From Fragilaria crotonensis (lineage: Eukaryota > Bacillariophyta > Fragilariophyceae > Fragilariales > Fragilariaceae): DNA of 64,000 nt. Where the stretch lies: contig JAKSYS010000293.1 in NCBI GenBank assembly GCA_022925895.1, positions 1 to 64,000 on the forward strand, written 5' to 3'. Position numbers and translations under genes: made by a program. Shown one piece after another: positions 34,804 through 46,875 of the stretch. The notes beneath the pieces were generated by a model. The model was given only the letters and a program-made list of their open reading frames with translations, did no database searches and had not been told where the DNA came from. Numbering within the stretch: the stretch's first letter is position 1; each line of letters begins with the position of its first letter.

Positions 34804-35556
34804 CTAGTAGTACGTTGCTTCAGGAGTCCTAGTCGACCCCTCGTTCCTGCTTAGCGTCAGGACGGCGCCCCATAGAGGGTCATATGTTGTAGGTGGTGGT
34901 GTGGCATCCTCTGTCCATCGAAAAGTAGATCCAGTGACAACGGAGAGTATATCCAGGTCGGGCGATATCGGTTTCATCGATAATTGAATGGGAGATCTGT
35001 GAGCACCTGTCAGGTCGAGATCAACGCATGGTAGAGGTGAAGGACTAACTTTTGTTGCGAATGGCACTTCGACATTCAACCATTGCGAGTTCTTGAAGTT
35101 TCCGTCTCCGAGGGCTGTTGTAGTCGTATGCGCATGTTGACAAAACGCACTTCTTCTGGGTTCGCTCATCATTGTGTCGTCACTCAATGAGCCTTCTGAA
35201 AGAGTCGGTCGAAAGGATGGAATGTAGGCAAGACCTTGGGCGTCGCGAGTCCGCCTACAAATACCATTTGGTTTGGGTCTGCGAGGACGAGGACGGAAGA
35301 CGTGACACTTTGTGGTCATTTGTGAATCGACAACGTTGGTCCCTGGATTCACGAGGAGAAACTCGTCTCCTGCATGCCGACTGTGACTTGAAGCCTTGTG
35401 TGCTCGGTGAGCATTACCAATAGTGTCTCTGAACGAATGAGTAGCGCGTGTCTTTCGACCGTAGATCATGGATTCAGAACTGGTTCCCTCGCATTGCTGC
35501 ATCTGTGGTGTGGTCATGATAGATGGGAACGATACCTCGAGTCGATTGGTTCGCAT
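34804..35556 (-). CDS. hypothetical protein, 250 aa
   Basis: A single open frame from ATG at 35556 (MRTNRLEVSFPSIM). No family recognised. Composition is Thr/Ser/Pro/Arg-rich without long hydrophobic stretches, signal peptide or repeats; it would be a disordered soluble protein. Small blocks such as RPRPRRPKPNGICRR could be nuclear-localising, but this is weak. Length and position between real genes make it plausible; lack of motifs means it could be a chance open frame. Confidence 0.4.
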   Translation of the reverse strand: MRTNRLEVSFPSIMTTPQMQQCEGTSSESMIYGRKTRATHSFRDTIGNAHRAHKASSHSRHAGDEFLLVNPGTNVVDSQMTTKCHVFRPRPRRPKPNGICRRTRDAQGLAYIPSFRPTLSEGSLSDDTMMSEPRRSAFCQHAHTTTTALGDGNFKNSQWLNVEVPFATKVSPSPLPCVDLDLTGAHRSPIQLSMKPISPDLDILSVVTGSTFRWTEDATPPPTTYDPLWGAVLTLSRNEGSTRTPEATYY

Positions 35557-37988
35557 TCGCCATCTGCCGGAACAACAGGAAGTCGGAAGGGGCTTGAGAA
35601 GCCAGACACTGACGCGCTTGGCATTGTTAAATCAGATTCGATGCCCATGGTCAGTGAACACTGAAGATCAATCAACAACAGTCAACAACAATCAACAAAT
35701 GAAGCAGTAGTTGTGATGTCGTTCAATGGAATTTCTTCGATCTCGGTGTGTGAAAATGAAATGTCATGCAACGAAGTCGTGAAATGTTCCCTGTGTGAAC
35801 GATACTCAACGTTTCCAAGATACAGTTATACTCCGAGTATAGTACACTTAGAGAGTACTACTCCGTCACAAGCAGTGCAATTATCGGCGCCAATTACTCG
35901 GAGTACGAGATCAAGTACGTTGCGAATCCTAGATTAGGAGGCAGCAAATTGGTACAACTCCCAGTGCATTGGACGGAGACAAAGAGTCTCGTACTATTAG
36001 CAAATGACGGCAATCCTGATCCCGCCAATGGGAAGTCACGCATCACCCACTCTTCACTCAGGCCACTAATTATAATCCGGACTCGAGATGACGGGTGGCG
36101 CCGTACCAGGTAGTGAAAAAGCTGAAACTCCAGACCCTAATTGAGCGGGTTCCAATGACATATTTTCGCGCGGGAAACTAAAATGGAATGTTAACGACCT
36201 CGTTCATTCGTCGTCTTGACTATCCAGCTGAAGTTTAACTGCAAATTTGGTGCCGGTTGAGCGTAACGGTTCGCACGACTCCTCAGAAACTTCTGTTTGT
36301 AGGAAATGGATTGAGGCCGTTGTCCTAGTAGGTAACATTTACCGTCATTTACCGGCTATTAGATCGGCAGTCGCATTTAGTCACTGACGTACGCTGTGTA
36401 GAATTAGAGGATGCGAATCACGACGTCACATTGTACTTATGCCTTCACATACAACGTATCCATACAGGAATAGTTCATATGGCATACGTCATACGTCATA
36501 AGCTATACGTCATTCGGTATTAACCCATACTGCATCAAGTGCGCGTGTGATTTGAATGGAATGACCCCAAGTCAAGAATATCTCAAATACTACATCTCTT
36601 ATATAGTGAACGATGTATTCGTCTTACTTTTCTTTAATTTTGATTTGTTACGTTATGAACACTCAACGCTTCCCCTTATACCAATGATCTGAATGCATAG
36701 TATGCATAACCTCACATTCTCATGATCAGAGAACCCATCAACGCATGGCACAGGCATGAAGAACCAGTGCACATCCAGAAAGGAAGTGCACACTTGTTAC
36801 GATTCATTTTCCTAGTACCAGCACCTTGCCGCAGATTGACTTCAAGAAAGTTCTTCGCTAAGTCACCACAGTCTGCGTATTGAAGGAAGATTATTTTCTC
36901 TCATTCATAGAGTTATCCTCATACCATGATCTGTAGCCACAGGAGTTCAGAAGATAATGCCTACATAGAATGATACTTGATCTGTGTAGCACAACATTGA
37001 GTAGCTTGGCAATTCTGTGGGCATTGTCAGAGAGGGATTGAAATCTTGATGTGGATTGAATGGTGCACTTCACACCAGATTGACACTTGCTGGTCTCCAA
37101 GATAGCACCTTGTCTTAGCATCAAAGCAATGATAACCCGGCTCACCAGCATAGCATCCTGCTGACATAAATTCTGCATCCGTATTGTGCCCTTTGCTCTC
37201 ACCACTCACCAATACTGGAGGCTTGCGTCCTTCCTATAAGTTGGATCCCAGCTACTCCTCAATTTGATGGATTTCTTCATAAAAGCAGTTGAAAAAAAAA
37301 TCCTAACATGATCAACGCTTCCTTGAATCTAGCTAATGACTCAGTAAAATAAAAGACAGTTTATTAAAATACAATTCTTCTTTTGCTTCACCATTGAACT
37401 GATCCCACTACTATGGTGGCTGGGGGGGGTGCAAAAAACAAGTACTTTGGGTTGCAATTGAAGCTCTCATTAAAAATCATTACTTTAGTTCTTAATCTGT
37501 CTTTGGCAAGCATCATCATGATTCGTATTTATGAAAATGCTATGATAGTATTCTAGAAGCATGCTCTTCTGAAATAGCAGGCAAGTGCATTGTCACATTC
37601 TTCCAAACAGCAGAAGAAGCACACCATCATCACGTCATGCCTCCACTTTGAACTTATAGTCAAAGTCAAACGCACAGCAATGATGAGTTTTGAAAATTGT
37701 TGATAATCTTGTCAACTGCCATCGGACTTGTCCTTACTTCATTGATATATTTATTATGCACTGCCACGCACGATACCCTGCTGTTTCTATAGACACTGAA
37801 TCCATGCGCTGGCGTTATAGGGCCCAACTTGCAATTTCTCTCCCCTCACCTCATTGCTAGTCAAGTACTGCTTGATTGAGCACATCCTTGATATCATATG
37901 TTGGACGATCATCACACTCATCATCAAGTAAATCATTTCGCTTGGCTCTACACAAAAAAGCTTTGGAATTAGGCCGGTCCTTATAGAA
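35557..37988. other. gene-poor region
   Basis: No convincing gene. Overlapping minus frames at 36891-37212 include a short Cys-rich stretch (AGCYAGEPGYHCFDAKTRCYL), possibly an exon of a small secreted protein or a decayed element, but start, end and introns cannot be fixed. A G-run lies near 37423-37430. Short repeats of CATACGTCATA type occur near 36.48-36.51 kb. Confidence 0.4.
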
Positions 37989-38449
37989 CGACAAAACAGA
38001 AACAAAGAAACTCCACTTTTGTTTCTGTTTTGTTGAATAGTCGTCCCTTATGGTCAACAAAAACTCCAACATTTATTTATTTAGTTCTGTGGAGCCCAAA
38101 AAACAACCCATTTCCGACAGAAAAGGTTTTCCGATCTGTCGGGATTTCACGACAACAAAACAGAAACAAAAACGTTTTGTATGCCTGATTCCGTGTAAAA
38201 CCCAACCACCACCACCCATTCCAATTTGCAACGTCAGAAGGCAGTCAACAATCAAACGGTCATTGCCCGTTTTCTTTTGGACAAAAAAACTTGTCTCCAA
38301 GACATGCTTGCGCGAAGTAAATCATTTCCACATTGCTGTATGTGACGAAACGTATTGTTTTTGTTGACAACTGTTGGGGACGAAAATCGCTGATCCGACA
38401 AAACAACAACAGAAAAGATTCTCCGACGAGTTTTGCTTCTGTTTTGTCG
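37989..38449. repeat. foldback-type inverted repeat element
   Basis: The ends are inverted copies: CGACAAAACAGAAACAAA at 37989-38006 and the complement-matching TTTTGCTTCTGTTTTGTCG at 38431-38449. Each end is itself a hairpin. On the left, ACAAAACAGAAACAAA pairs with TTTGTTTCTGTTTTGT (38018-38033). On the right, GACAAAACAACAACAGAAAA pairs with the terminal arm. A further copy of the motif sits near 38157. No coding potential and no clear target-site duplication. It could be a foldback or MITE-like element. Confidence 0.6.
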
Positions 38450-38583
38450 CACTGTAAGGAATGGATGCTAGCTACCGATGTTGGTAGGTAGCTAGCATAC
38501 AATAGCTACGACCGGTAGTCCAGAATCCACAGTCCCAAGACCTACCCGTGGTAGCCGTGCGTTACTCCAGGCGTTAATTAGCA

Positions 38584-39940
38584 AAAAAAAAAACTGAAAA
38601 TCTAATTAACGTGCTGCCGCTGTATCCGACTTAGGAGATACTCGACCCACACGGTTCAACACTACTGCCGTGATGGTAGTTGCATCAAACGGTTCCATTC
38701 CTTCGTGGAGTTCTCAGGTACCTTGTACTATACGTCGGCGGGTACATTTGCCGGTCTGAAATAGGACTGTATTGTTCTTACTCCCTGCCGTGATTGCTCG
38801 CGTACTCGTCGGAGGCTGTCGCGTATTAACGGCGTGTTCATTGTTATCCAATTTCGTGTAACCCATGGGGGCCGCTGCAGATGCGTCATCACATCGGTAT
38901 GTAACAATTGCTGTACCGGTCGTTCCATATGGTGGCAATTGTCGTATATGGTGGTGAGCTCCCGTGTGATGGCGCTTCGTTCAATCGCTTGTTTTGCGCG
39001 TAGAGTATGGCCGTGAACATCATCATTCCGCATTTTCCATACGTGCTGCCACTGCGTCCATATCACTGTTATCAAATTTTTTTGCCATTGTGTTCCGGTG
39101 CGTCGATATTTTGTGTGGTTACGATGTCGATAGTAATACTCGTCTTGTAGGCGTGTCCATTCTGTACTGAACCTGCCGTTAAATATTTGCCGCCATCCAA
39201 TTTGATTCTGCTGGTAGATGAGCCGCCGAGTCTCCTCGGGAAAGAAAATGGGACTGACGATGTCGGGGCTGCAGTCATCGAACCACTGAGTGATAGCTTC
39301 TTTGAAGACGTGACGTAAGATTGGGCTGGTGTTGGCTTTTGCGTGGAATCTGTCGAGTTCGGACCACCAGCGTTCCCTCCATTTTTTTCGTGTTATATGT
39401 GGGCATCGAAGGATGTGATCTCGAGTTTCTTCGGGATGTTCACATGCAGGGCACTTGCGATGTCCGAAGTCGAATTTGTTGAGTAAGGCATGCGTTGGGA
39501 GGCAATCGTGCACCAACTTCGATGTATGAACCATGGATGACTTCCGACTACGAAATACGCGTCCGTGAGCATGCCAATTAAGCAGCAACTGTTCGCATCG
39601 TGTGATCCGACCACGCGTATTTTGCTTGGATTTGAGCCTTGAGAGCTGGTCCGGTTGCGAGAAGCCGAATCGTGTCCTCGTATTTATTTGCCCGTGATGG
39701 TGCCTGCTGTGTCATGTACCAGATGTGCTCCTGATCGTGTGGACAGAAGGACGAAAGGTCGGGGTGTTCCGTACTGGTTTTGATAGCGGCCGGCTTGCTT
39801 ATCCGCATCAACGTTTAATTGCGCAAGGAGTGGTAATCGATCGTATGGATGTTTGTCGTCTTGATGACCTTTGACGTGAGTGATGGAAACTCTCGGTAAC
39901 ATTCTCATACCTTCTTGAATTTCAATTAACAGATCCCATT
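38584..39940 (-). mobile_element. LINE copy B, 5'-truncated, RNase H-type family
   Basis: Minus-strand non-LTR retrotransposon fragment of about 1.36 kb. It is bounded by a 12-bp target-site duplication CGTTAATTAGCA (38572-38583 and 39941-39952). It keeps the end of RNase H (HVKGHQDDKHPYDRL, LNVDADKQAG), the zf-RVT finger (RKCPACEHPEETRDHILRC) and the C-terminal domain (IGWRQIFNGRFSTEW ... GVRTIQSYFRP). The open frame 38728-39588 is nearly intact. The 3' end reads GCGGCAGCACGTTAAT and then oligo(T) on the coding strand. The frame running on into the microsatellite at 40 kb is accidental. Confidence 0.9.
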
Positions 39941-39978
39941 CGTTAATTAGCAGTACCGGTACCCTAGCTCGCGGTACA

Positions 39979-40191
39979 TACAAGTACAAGTACAAGTACA
40001 AGTACAAGTACAAGTACAAGTACAAGTACAAGTACAAGTACAAGTACAAGTACAAGTACAAGTACAAGTACAAGTACAAGTACAAGTACAAGTACAAGTA
40101 CAAGTACAAGTACAAGTACAAGTACAAGTACAAGTACAAGTACAAGTACAAGTACAAGTACAAGTACAAGTACAAGTACAAGTACAAGTAC
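39979..40191 (+). repeat. hexanucleotide microsatellite (TACAAG)n
   Basis: About 35 uninterrupted units over 213 bp. It translates to YLYLYL or TCTCTC runs on the minus strand, which explains repetitive open frames there. Perfect purity suggests an actively mutating locus. Confidence 0.98.
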
Positions 40192-40461
40192 TGTACATCC
40201 AAAAATGTGATCAATGTCTTCGTTACTCTGGTTCTTCATTGCTGTGGTATGATCATAGGAACTACCGCTAGAGGAACTGTAGGTTGTCCACTGTGCACTC
40301 TACTACCGTCGTTGGAAAAGATACGGTACAGTATGTGATACATCCATGTTGCCCATGTTGCATTTTTGTTGCGTCCTTGTGTGGATCATTTCCAATATGG
40401 TCGGTAACGATTACACGATGGCAACACCCTGACCTTGGTGGCTCTAACTCCTTCGATTCAG

Positions 40462-42356
40462 ATGAAGTACCAGTATCCATTCCTTGCTTCGACTTGTCTT
40501 CTCTTGCACGTGAAATTTGTCATTCCTTTGGCGCTTCAAGCACATAATTCCCAAAGGCCGCAACTTTTCCCGTACCAGCGCGAAGGAGTGGAAAGGCTCG
40601 TAGAAGCGAAACGCGTACTCCTGGCGGATGAAATGGGACTGGGAAAGACGGTCCAATGCATTGCAGCCATTGACAAACTATGCAAACATGATTTGTCAGT
40701 GTTGATTGTATGTCCCAAATCTGTCATGGGCGTTTGGGAGAGTGAACTTGGCCAATGGATGGAATCTCCATTTGTCCTCCAGATTGCGTCGCCCAAATCC
40801 TTTCCTCATCCTTCCGACGGATCGATTACACTGATCAACTACGATATTTGTTACAAATTTCGGGATCAACTGCACATGCAAAAATATGACGTTTTGATTT
40901 GCGACGAAGCACATTATCTCAAATCCTTGACGACAAAGCGAACTCTGACTGTCCTAGGAAATGGCAAACAAGCCACCCCGGGAATCCATGCGGAGTATAC
41001 ATGGCTACTAACTGGAACACCTGTTCTCAATCGACCAATAGAGCTCTATCCACTTTTACGTGCGATTGCTCCAGACCAATTTGCTGATTTCGATGCATTC
41101 GCCAATCGATACTGCAACCCCACACCGGCACAACGTGGACGATACAGTGTCATGGACTATTCTGGTGCTAGCAATTTGCCAGAACTCTCCCAACGACTGG
41201 AACCGTACATGTTGCGACGGTACAAGATGGATATTCTGACGCAATTGCCACCCAAATTCCGTTCGTGTGTTTGTTTGACGGGATCGTCGCAGGTTGCCGA
41301 ACTCGAACGAGAACGATTGCGATCCATTGTGGCGGCGGCAACCAGTCAAATTGAAGGCAATCACAATAACCCAGATTTGGAAAATTTTGGATCGGAAGCA
41401 TCCGATTTGATAACGTACCTTGGAAAATGTGCCGATCTGGATTTGGACGATCCAGCCAACCGCAATCGAATCATGGGTTCGCTTGCGACGGTCCGGATGG
41501 AAACGGCACTTGCGAAAGTTGATCCTGCGATTGAATTGTTGCAGGATATTTTGTTGTTACAAAAGGTTGTAGTATTTGCACATCATCGTGAAGTCATCCT
41601 CGCGCTCATGGAGAAGTTCGGCGATCAAGCTGTTTGTGTCATGGGAGGTACCGACATGGCGTCACGGTCCTTGCCGTTCGACGGTTTCAAGAGGATCCAA
41701 CGGTGCGCATTTTCGTTGGGTCGATCCGCGCGGCCGGTGTGGGGTTGACCTTGACGGCAGCGTCGCATGTTGTCTTTCTGGAACTTGACTGGTCACCCGG
41801 TGTCATGTCGCAAGCGGAAGATCGATGCCATCGTGTGGGACAATTGGACAGTGTGCAGGTACAGTACTACGTCTTTAAGGATACGATTGATGAGTGGATC
41901 GCAAAGTCTCTACTCTACAAGCAATCCACTATTGATCAGATTCTTCCAGAGAAACTTGCCGGAGTCGAGTCCGGATATACATTTGATTTTGGCAAGCACG
42001 AAGGCCAACGGCTTGAGGATGTTCCTCGCAACTACGTTCAGTTCCTCGTTCGAAATGAGGTGTGGCGAAACCGACCTTCCCTCTGGCGAGCGCTATCCAT
42101 GAAGGGTATTGTGCTGGAGGAACCACCACAGATTGAAAGTGACGAGAAAGTTGTGAATGCTACTTCTGCACACATCGAAATCACAAAGGAGATAGATTAC
42201 GTCTTTGATTTCGGCAAGTACAGTGGCAAGCAATGGAACGAAGTGCCAGAGAACTATCGGATGTGGGTTATCAAAGAAGGAATTTGGAAAAGTCGAGCAA
42301 ACCTCAAAACGTCGCTCGTTGATGCTGGACATATTCTTGAAGATCAACGACAGTAA
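40462..42356 (+). CDS. SNF2-family ATPase, SMARCAL1-like, with two C-terminal DUF3820-like repeats
   Basis: DNA-dependent ATPase likely acting on forked or annealed DNA. Start ATG 40462 (MKYQYPFLASTC). Helicase motifs: LFPYQREGV (Q), ADEMGLGKT (I), VCPKSVMGVWESE (Ia), DEAHYLKS (II), LLTGTPVLNRPIELY (III), KVVVFAHHREV (IV), VGSIRAAGVGLTLTAAS (V), QAEDRCHRVGQ (VI). After these come two copies of a FDFGKHxGxxxxxVPxNYxxxxxxxxxW module (about 41.98-42.08 and 42.21-42.30 kb) like DUF3820. About 630 residues. A frame change near 41672, where TTGCC stands for an expected TTGGCC, splits the chain between motifs IV and V; the downstream frame is fully conserved, so a missing G in the assembly is likely. 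No HARP domain is seen. Confidence 0.88.
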
Positions 42357-42404
42357 CTGCAGAAGCGAACTAATGTGTTTTTGTTATACGTCACAACCCA
42401 CCAA

Positions 42405-42483
42405 TGCGGAGTGACAATGGCATACATGCGGTTGGGATCCAGTGGCTCGTTATTGACAATCAGAACTCCCGATCGCGCTGAAA
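42405..42483 (-). pseudogene. phosphoesterase gene remnant, part 1 (interrupted by LINE A)
   Basis: Resembles the gene at 52851-54641: ATACATGCGGTTGGGATC and AGTGGCTCG match bases near 53330-53360, followed by ACTCCC and ATCG-GCTG-type matches. It continues at 50495 after the LINE. A diverged, internally deleted duplicate. Confidence 0.75.
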
Positions 42484-42615
42484 AAAAAAAAAAAAACCGA
42501 AAATCTACTTAACGTGCTGCCGCGGTACTCGACTGTACGAGTACTCGACTTGCACGGGTAGCCATGACCCTTGAATGAGTCGCAGGTACCGTTCATATAC
42601 TTATGCTATGTCAGA

Positions 42616-45613
42616 TCATGTCGCTTCCGCATCTACCACTGGGATAGGATTGAAATACGAACGAATAGATCTCACCCCATGTAGTGCTCTGGTCTTCACC
42701 CGCTTGACGCTTTCCGAGAATGTTGTAGCGTGCATTCGTATCCAGTTCTTTGTCACCTGAACAGGATATCGATCATGTGCCTCTGGTGCTTCAAGTAACA
42801 GGGATTGCACTCGTGGGTCCATCATCGGTCGCTGGGAGTAGATGGCATGCAGTTGTCGTTGGATTTCCTTACGCTCGGCCTGTTGTCGACTCCTGATATC
42901 TCTGCCGTGTAAATCTTCATTTCGCAAAATCCAGACTTTGTGCCTATGTTCCCAGATCTTCTGGATTAAACCCACTTGCCATTTGTCGGGAGTATATTGT
43001 TGAGTCAGGAACGTTAATTCGTGGTACCGCTGCTGAATGTCACTCCACGCCTTGGAGAATCGTCCCTGAAGCATCTGTCGCCATCCTATTTTGGCTTGTT
43101 GCCGAATGATTGAGCTCATATCTGCTGGATATTGATCTCTTTCGATCCGTGGGTTATCTTCGCCGCTTAGCCAACTCTGCATAGTCGTGATGAGAAGAAT
43201 CCGTATCGGGGATAAGTGTGTGTTTTATTGCAAAACTCCAAGATTCCGTGGAGAAACTGGCGACGCCACTCGACTCAGGAAGGGTGTTGACATCGAAGAA
43301 TATGATCGCTATCTTCACACGGGTGTTGGCAGAGGGACATGTTCTTTTCCCGCCATCATATTTATTTTGCAAGCTTGTTGTTGGGAGAATGTCGTGGACC
43401 ATTTTCACAAAATGAGACCGTCTCTGTCGATTCCGCTTGAGTGCCTGCCCGTGAGCTTTCCAATTAATATTTTCCGTAACTCCATCGCTCCAGGAGTGTT
43501 TCTTTGCGAGATGCTGCACCAAAGGTTCGGCCGTTGCCTGGGTCTCGATAAACTCTGCATGTCTTGCGGTTACTGTCCCATCCTCAAACACTAAGTGCGC
43601 TCGTGCGTGCGGAGATAATAGTACATATGGCCGTTGCGGTTGGAGAAGCTCGTGATATTCTTCCGCGATTCTGTCAGCGTCCACGTTCAATTGTTCCAGA
43701 AGCTCGAGAGACTGATATGGTTTCTTCTGATCTTGATGGCCTTCCACGTATTGTAGACGGACTCCTGGTAAAACTCGTAGTGCCGCCTGAATCTCGATCA
43801 AGATATCCCATTCCGGACATAATGGGTCCAACACCACGCATTGGTTATCTAGGTCTAGAGGCTCATTTTCATTGCTATCATCGCGATCTTGTCCAAACAA
43901 GGTATCCAGTACGCTTTGGCTGTCCGTTGCGAGGATTCCGTGCCATGTCTCGTGCATCTGTGTAAAGTTGGCGATCCGTATAAGGAACCGTAGAAAAGAT
44001 AACAGACCGCATGCCTCTGCTCGGTATGAATGTACTCTCCGTCCTCGTGCTGGTCCCATACCCTCTGCAACTCGTTCTCCTCTCCGATTACTTAAGATCC
44101 ACCCGAAGGATGCGTTTCCGTTTGACAACACGGATCCATCGCTCACCGCTCTGAAGTGTTGATGAGCTTCCAAACAAATAGAATAGGGATCGATGTCCAA
44201 CGTGAGATGACGGAGTAAATCAATTTCCCACGACTCGAGCGTCTCGATGTATGCATCAAACGTTGCTGTTGCCGACTGTGATATTGTATGAGGTGTAACA
44301 ATGGAGAATGTTGGGCTGAGTATTTTCCAGGATCCCGCTGCATCATTATATAATTCGACCGGGACTGATTGCTGTGGCAGTTGTGCACGCTCTTGTATCC
44401 ATTGTCTGTCTTGCAACCTACCACTGGACCTTAATCGATGGACTTGATATCCGCCTCCGTGCTCTCGGATCCAGACACTCTTTCTATATTGATACGCGAA
44501 GTGATAGTTACGTTGGTGATGGACATCCTTCAGCCACTTGCGAAGCGGGATCTTGAGATGACCTCGAGTGTCGCTCCACAGTAAATTTGCCTTCTTCCAA
44601 AGTGTCCATTCCTTCTCCGATGGTCGCTCTTGATTTATTGGGATCCAGTGTGATTTGCTGCTCTGGAGTGAAGGATAACCTGCGAGTTTACTCTGATCCA
44701 GTACATCTCCTGTGATCATTGTGATGTCCGAAATTGTGACGGCCTGGAGATATAGTCTGCAATAATTTAATCGTCGTATTTCTGATGCCGTGAATGTTCC
44801 CGCTTCCAAGATGTGATCCATGATGTAGCTATCTCCTTGACGTTGTAAAGGAGGGATACACGGGTCGTCCAATTGCAGCCCTGCCCTAATACTTGATAAG
44901 AATGTTCGAAGGGACGTGAACCATTTTGCTTCCAAGTGTGGTAAGCTTGTATTAGCATGCTCCATAATCGGGTATGAGACTCCGCTCGAAAGTTGTATCC
45001 ATGCTAGTGCGCATTTGAACATCTTCCCCACTGAAGTCATTGTACGCCAATGTCGCATGAAGTAAGTCACCTGTTGGGTTCCCTGTCTTATGTAGAGGTG
45101 ATGGAAGTTTGCGCCCCCATACTCGACTGGTCCAAAGAGAATTTCTTTCTTTGTATTCCGATTATAACCACATCGTGCGAAAATAATGGACATTGCTTTC
45201 TTTTGAACTGACGTTAATTGTTTGTGTGTCAAATGAGAACATGTTAATGGATAACAAATCGACGGGAGGTAACAGGCATGATAATACAACCAAGTTTCTG
45301 CCCTCGACAATGGCGTTGACCATAGGAACTCGGTGATAGCGTTACTTTTCTTCTGCAATTGAGAAAACTGCGCTCGTGCAGTGCCCGCGGGTTCCTTGTA
45401 GTGTCCTAACGTTTTGTGGGCGGTATGAGGAGGTAGATATTCGAGATTGTGTGCACGACCTGTGACTGGATCTGTAACCTTTATTCTGCGGAATTCTGGA
45501 GGGCTGCTGGCCAACACTGGTGCGCCTTGAATAGAGAAACTCAATATAGCAAGTGATAGGAACATTTTGAAAGTTCTAACGATCCGCCGGTAGCTCCCAA
45601 TAACTGCGCCCAT
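42616..45613 (-). CDS. LINE A ORF2 C-terminal part: RT thumb, RNase H, zf-RVT, tail domain
   Basis: Continues ORF2 after the RT palm. RT thumb region with HKTLGHYKEP and RAETWLYYHACYLPSICYPL; RNase H with all acidic residues in place (AVSDGSVLSNG, YRAEACGLL, ATDSQSVLDT, LNVDADRIAEE) and VEGHQD; a CPxC...HILRC zinc finger; then IGWRQMLQGRFSKAW, VWILRNEDLHGRD and RSIRSYFNP. The finger and the joint to the last 188-codon frame (43182-42616) are spread over three frames between about 43.15 and 43.33 kb, with C-runs at the shift points and one TGA in place of an Arg codon. Confidence 0.9.
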
Positions 45614-46875
45614 GTTGTTGCATTTTGCGTTGCTTTATCATGCATCGTTGATAAAGTAGCGACATTGTCCTCCTCTTGGAACATATTCACTTGCCCGTTG
45701 CTATCGTCCACGAAACCGATCATTGATAAAGCAACCTGATTTGTACCGTCGGGATTGGAATACTCTGCTGCATGAGCGTTAGTATCGTAACATTTATAAA
45801 GGACACTGGACAAAAAGCACCATATCATGGGAGAATTACCGCTACCTTGACCCGTGCCATATATCGGTGCATCATCTGTATGCGTGTAACTCGTTTCGGA
45901 CAATCCCATCTCAGTTCGGATATGATATGCTGCATGTTGAAGCGTTCTCGCGTTTGTGAGGGTGACTTGTTTATGTACTCCGTGCTGTTGACTTGTAAGC
46001 ATTGCCAAGTTCGGAATAATGCGGTCGTAACAAGCTGTAGCGTCATAGTTTAGTTGTAGGAACATTTTACGTGATGCTCTTGAGACTTCCAGTTGTAGTT
46101 CCTCCAACATGACGGGATCGACTGCATTTCGGCGTGGGCGAGATCCAAATTGGCCGTCATGTAATTGCTTGTGTGCTTCTGCTTGATACAATGCCAATCT
46201 CCATTTGAGGCCTAACACCAGATTATAATCGGCTTCATAAAGATGAATAACTCTTGTACGGTGGATCTTGATGTTATTTTCTTCTTTGAAGAGGATTGTA
46301 TTCGCCACTTTTTGCCATCTTCGATACGAGTATCCTCGCTCCAAGGCGTAATTGATGAGGTGCAGATGCAGTTGTCGAATGGCTTGTTGCATATGGTTCA
46401 ACTCGTCCCGTAACTCCTTGAGATTTTCTTGCTGATCATTTGCCGTTTCGTCATCGTTTTCATCATCCTGTATGTGTGAATACTCATGTCTTGCAATCAA
46501 CGCTTTGTAGTGGCCAAGATGAACTCCGGAGGGTGAAGTTGTTGTCGACTCTTTCCACACTTTCAACTTGCCTGTAAACTCTTCATCGGATATGATCGTT
46601 TCGGTCTGCACTTGCTCCATTTCCTCAGAGATCGTCAGATGTCGCAACAAGAGCTTGACGTTGTCGTCAAGACATTGATATTCCCATCTTCCCGAGTATA
46701 TCTGGTGTTCCTTCGCCTTCGCTTGTATATTGTAGGGAAGTGGACAGTGGGGGGACTGTGAATGGTGTCCCGTGGGCTTGGCCAAAATGCTTCTGATTCC
46801 TCTGTTGCAGGTGTTGCACGATATCGGTTGGTATGTCAATAAGTTGCCATTCCGAACAGTTCTTTGGATCGTCAT
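45541..46875 (-). CDS. LINE A ORF2 reverse transcriptase part
   Basis: RT palm and fingers: TTTSPSGVHLGHYKALIARH, NTILFKEENNIKIHRTRVIH, LALYQAEAHKQLHDGQFGSR, QLNYDATACYDRIIPNLAM, YGTGQGSGNSPMIWCF, and the catalytic box as FVDD (MIGFVDDSNGQVN) instead of the common FADD/YADD. It is joined to the next part by a one-base frame change at about 45541 (TATTGAGT where TATTGGAGT would read on). The first roughly 65 codons overlap the end of the endonuclease frame and are not real. Confidence 0.92.
   Translation of the reverse strand: MTIQRTVRNGNLLTYQPISCNTCNRGIRSILAKPTGHHSQSPHCPLPYNIQAKAKEHQIYSGRWEYQCLDDNVKLLLRHLTISEEMEQVQTETIISDEEFTGKLKVWKESTTTSPSGVHLGHYKALIARHEYSHIQDDENDDETANDQQENLKELRDELNHMQQAIRQLHLHLINYALERGYSYRRWQKVANTILFKEENNIKIHRTRVIHLYEADYNLVLGLKWRLALYQAEAHKQLHDGQFGSRPRRNAVDPVMLEELQLEVSRASRKMFLQLNYDATACYDRIIPNLAMLTSQQHGVHKQVTLTNARTLQHAAYHIRTEMGLSETSYTHTDDAPIYGTGQGSGNSPMIWCFLSSVLYKCYDTNAHAAEYSNPDGTNQVALSMIGFVDDSNGQVNMFQEEDNVATLSTMHDKATQNATTWAQLLGATGGSLELSKCSYHLLY

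Noticed and set aside
36891-37212. Small Cys-rich secreted protein
   Set aside because: Only a short Cys-bearing stretch in overlapping frames, with no signal peptide or defined ends; kept only as a note.
39964-40239. Long minus-strand open frames of repeated Leu-Tyr, Val-Leu or Cys-Thr
   Set aside because: They are translations of the TACAAG microsatellite in three frames, not proteins.
45541-45613. Programmed frameshift between LINE RT and RNase H
   Set aside because: No slippery heptamer is evident, and a missing G explains the shift as in unrelated host genes.
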